NCBI GenBank assembly: GCA_022769565.1 | Contig: JALEJQ010000028.1 | Location: forward strand, 1-39,472 | Direction of reading: 5' to 3' | Length of the DNA stretch: 39,472 nucleotides | Origin: Oscillospiraceae bacterium | GTDB taxonomy: Bacteria > Bacillota > Clostridia > Oscillospirales > Ruminococcaceae | Part shown: positions 38,575-39,472 of the stretch, piece by piece | Layout of the letters: every line of letters starts with the position of its first letter | Position numbering within the stretch: position 1 is the first letter of the stretch | Program-made: the position numbers and the translations under genes | Notes under the pieces: generated by a model | Databases searched by the model: none | What the model saw: the letters and a program-made list of their open reading frames with translations, nothing else | What the model was told of the DNA's origin: nothing

Positions 38575-39472
38575 TTAGCTAAGCTCGTAAAGAAGATCCT
38601 GATAAAGTCCGTCGTAATCGGTCTTGCCTTCCTTGATGAACGCAATAGCTGCTCTGGGGTGACGGTTGAGCGCACCTGTCATCATGTAAGGCGTATCGTA
38701 GCCCCATACGGAACCCTTTGCCTTTTCCTCTGCAATGTACTTTTCAATGAATTTGAGGGCAGGAGAAAGCTTGTAGTTGGGGTTCTTGAGGAAGCTGAGC
38801 ATCTGTTCCATGTAGCAGTTGCCTGCGCCTCTGCCCATGCCGCTCATTGTAGCGTCTGCGTAGCTTGCGCCGTATGCGATGCCTTCGATTGTGTTGGCAA
38901 ATGCAAGCTGCTGGTTGTTGTGCATGTGAAGTCCAACCTTTTTGCCGCTTGCTTCGGCTGCTTTGCAGTACATCTGTGTAAGCTCTCTTACCTGTTCGGG
39001 GTAAAGTGAACCGTAGCTGTCAACGAGGTAAATAACGTCAACGGGGCTGTCGCATACAAGCTCAAGGGACTTCTTAACGTCCTCTTCCTGGCTTGCGGAG
39101 ATAGCCATAATGTTTACCGTTGTTTCGTAGCCCATATCGTGGCAGTAGTTTATCATTTCAAGTGCGCCGGGCATCTGGTGTGTGTAGGTTGCGATACGGA
39201 TAGTGTCGATAACGCTTTCACTTCTGGGGATAATATCCTTTCTGAAGTCGCAGCGTCCAACGTCAGCCATAACGGTGATCTTGAGGTTAGTGTTGTTTTC
39301 GCCTACAACCGCTCTGATGTCATCTTCATCACAGAACTTCCACTTTCCGAAAGCCTTGGGGTCGAAAAGCTCTTTGGAAGCCTTGTAGCCGAATTCCATA
39401 TATTCAACTCCGGCTTTTACGTTTGTTTCATAAAGGCTCTTGATAAATTCGTCCGAAAAGCGGAAGTCATTT
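38575..39472 (-). CDS. HMGL/DRE-TIM aldolase-type enzyme, N-terminus outside window
   Basis: The C-terminal 298 residues are present, with the frame open to the window edge (the ATG at 39399 is internal, since upstream codons read SDEFIKSLYETNVKAGVEYME). The segment fits the HMG-CoA-lyase/isopropylmalate-synthase TIM-barrel family: RIATYTHQMPGALEMINYCHDMGYETTVNIMA, VIYLVDSYGSLYPEQV, VGLHMHNNQQLAFANTIEGIAYGASYADATMSGMGRGAGNCYMEQM. The metal-binding HxH is HMHNN, and GMGRGAGN is the usual glycine loop. It is close to 4-hydroxy-2-oxovalerate-aldolase-like proteins often placed in glycan or nucleotide-sugar loci. The reaction is not decidable without the DRE-containing start. Confidence 0.87.
   Translation of the reverse strand, partial: NDFRFSDEFIKSLYETNVKAGVEYMEFGYKASKELFDPKAFGKWKFCDEDDIRAVVGENNTNLKITVMADVGRCDFRKDIIPRSESVIDTIRIATYTHQMPGALEMINYCHDMGYETTVNIMAISASQEEDVKKSLELVCDSPVDVIYLVDSYGSLYPEQVRELTQMYCKAAEASGKKVGLHMHNNQQLAFANTIEGIAYGASYADATMSGMGRGAGNCYMEQMLSFLKNPNYKLSPALKFIEKYIAEEKAKGSVWGYDTPYMMTGALNRHPRAAIAFIKEGKTDYDGLYQDLLYELS

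Noticed and set aside
1-39472. CRISPR arrays, prophage or transposase genes
   Set aside because: No regularly spaced direct repeats and no integrase, transposase or phage structural motifs were found.

Overview
The window looks like a piece of a low-to-mid GC, strictly anaerobic, non-sporulating Firmicute, most plausibly a Ruminococcus-like member of the Oscillospiraceae. This is inferred from gene content and style: AGGAGG-type ribosome sites, TTGACA-17-TATAAT promoters, a ferredoxin-linked 2-oxoacid oxidoreductase operon, DUF1836 and DUF1858 proteins, a SpoVB/YabM-MazG-HU-RqcP block lacking the sporulation genes that follow it in spore formers, and frequent TTG starts. No phage, IS transposase, CRISPR array or rRNA is visible. 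The window is chromosomal housekeeping and metabolism, with one tRNA-Arg.

Layout. 1-2608: end of a coiled-coil protein, a repeat-rich convergent gap, a DUF421 membrane protein and a P-loop ATPase. 2752-6150: rodA/ftsW-type gene, galT and an HD-domain hydrolase. 6269-9667 (minus): yabM/spoVB-like flippase, mazG, HU, rqcP and a 56-residue gene. 9758-12192: PLP aminotransferase with a structured leader, then trpS. 12592-17211: LacI regulator plus a carbohydrate ABC importer (binding lipoprotein and two permeases, no ATPase). 21655-17472 (minus): six-gene operon encoding a MinD-like ATPase, a membrane protein and ferredoxin/alpha/beta/gamma subunits of a 2-oxoacid:ferredoxin oxidoreductase. 21695-26242: DUF1836 regulator and a nucleoside-type ABC importer (ATPase plus two permeases, no binding lipoprotein). 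26356-32402: alpha/beta hydrolase, RlmA-type methyltransferase, TrmK-NIF3 fusion, DUF1858 protein, catalytically degenerate rhomboid-like protein, and an alcohol dehydrogenase homologue with altered metal ligands. 32568-35672: large secreted glycosidase-like/amidase fusion. 35941-38306: split TSUP transporter and a sugar isomerase/ThuA pair. 38333-39472: tRNA-Arg and a partial HMGL-type aldolase.

Non-coding structure is rich. A repeat with the core CCGACARCGAAGCRATAAYG plus GGATTCC recurs just after, or as, the 3' end of genes at three loci (about 690-793, 27332-27597, 36655-36711). At the middle locus two inverted copies enclose a 42-bp perfect palindrome. Other candidates worth following are a three-way-junction leader upstream of the aminotransferase, a long imperfect hairpin at 17313-17404, and several terminators built on inverted AACGGATA pairs. 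I do not see one clearly new multi-gene system. The best candidates are the 3'-end repeat family, the structured leader, the ATPase and membrane protein embedded in the oxidoreductase operon, and the symmetric 121+121 residue TSUP pair.
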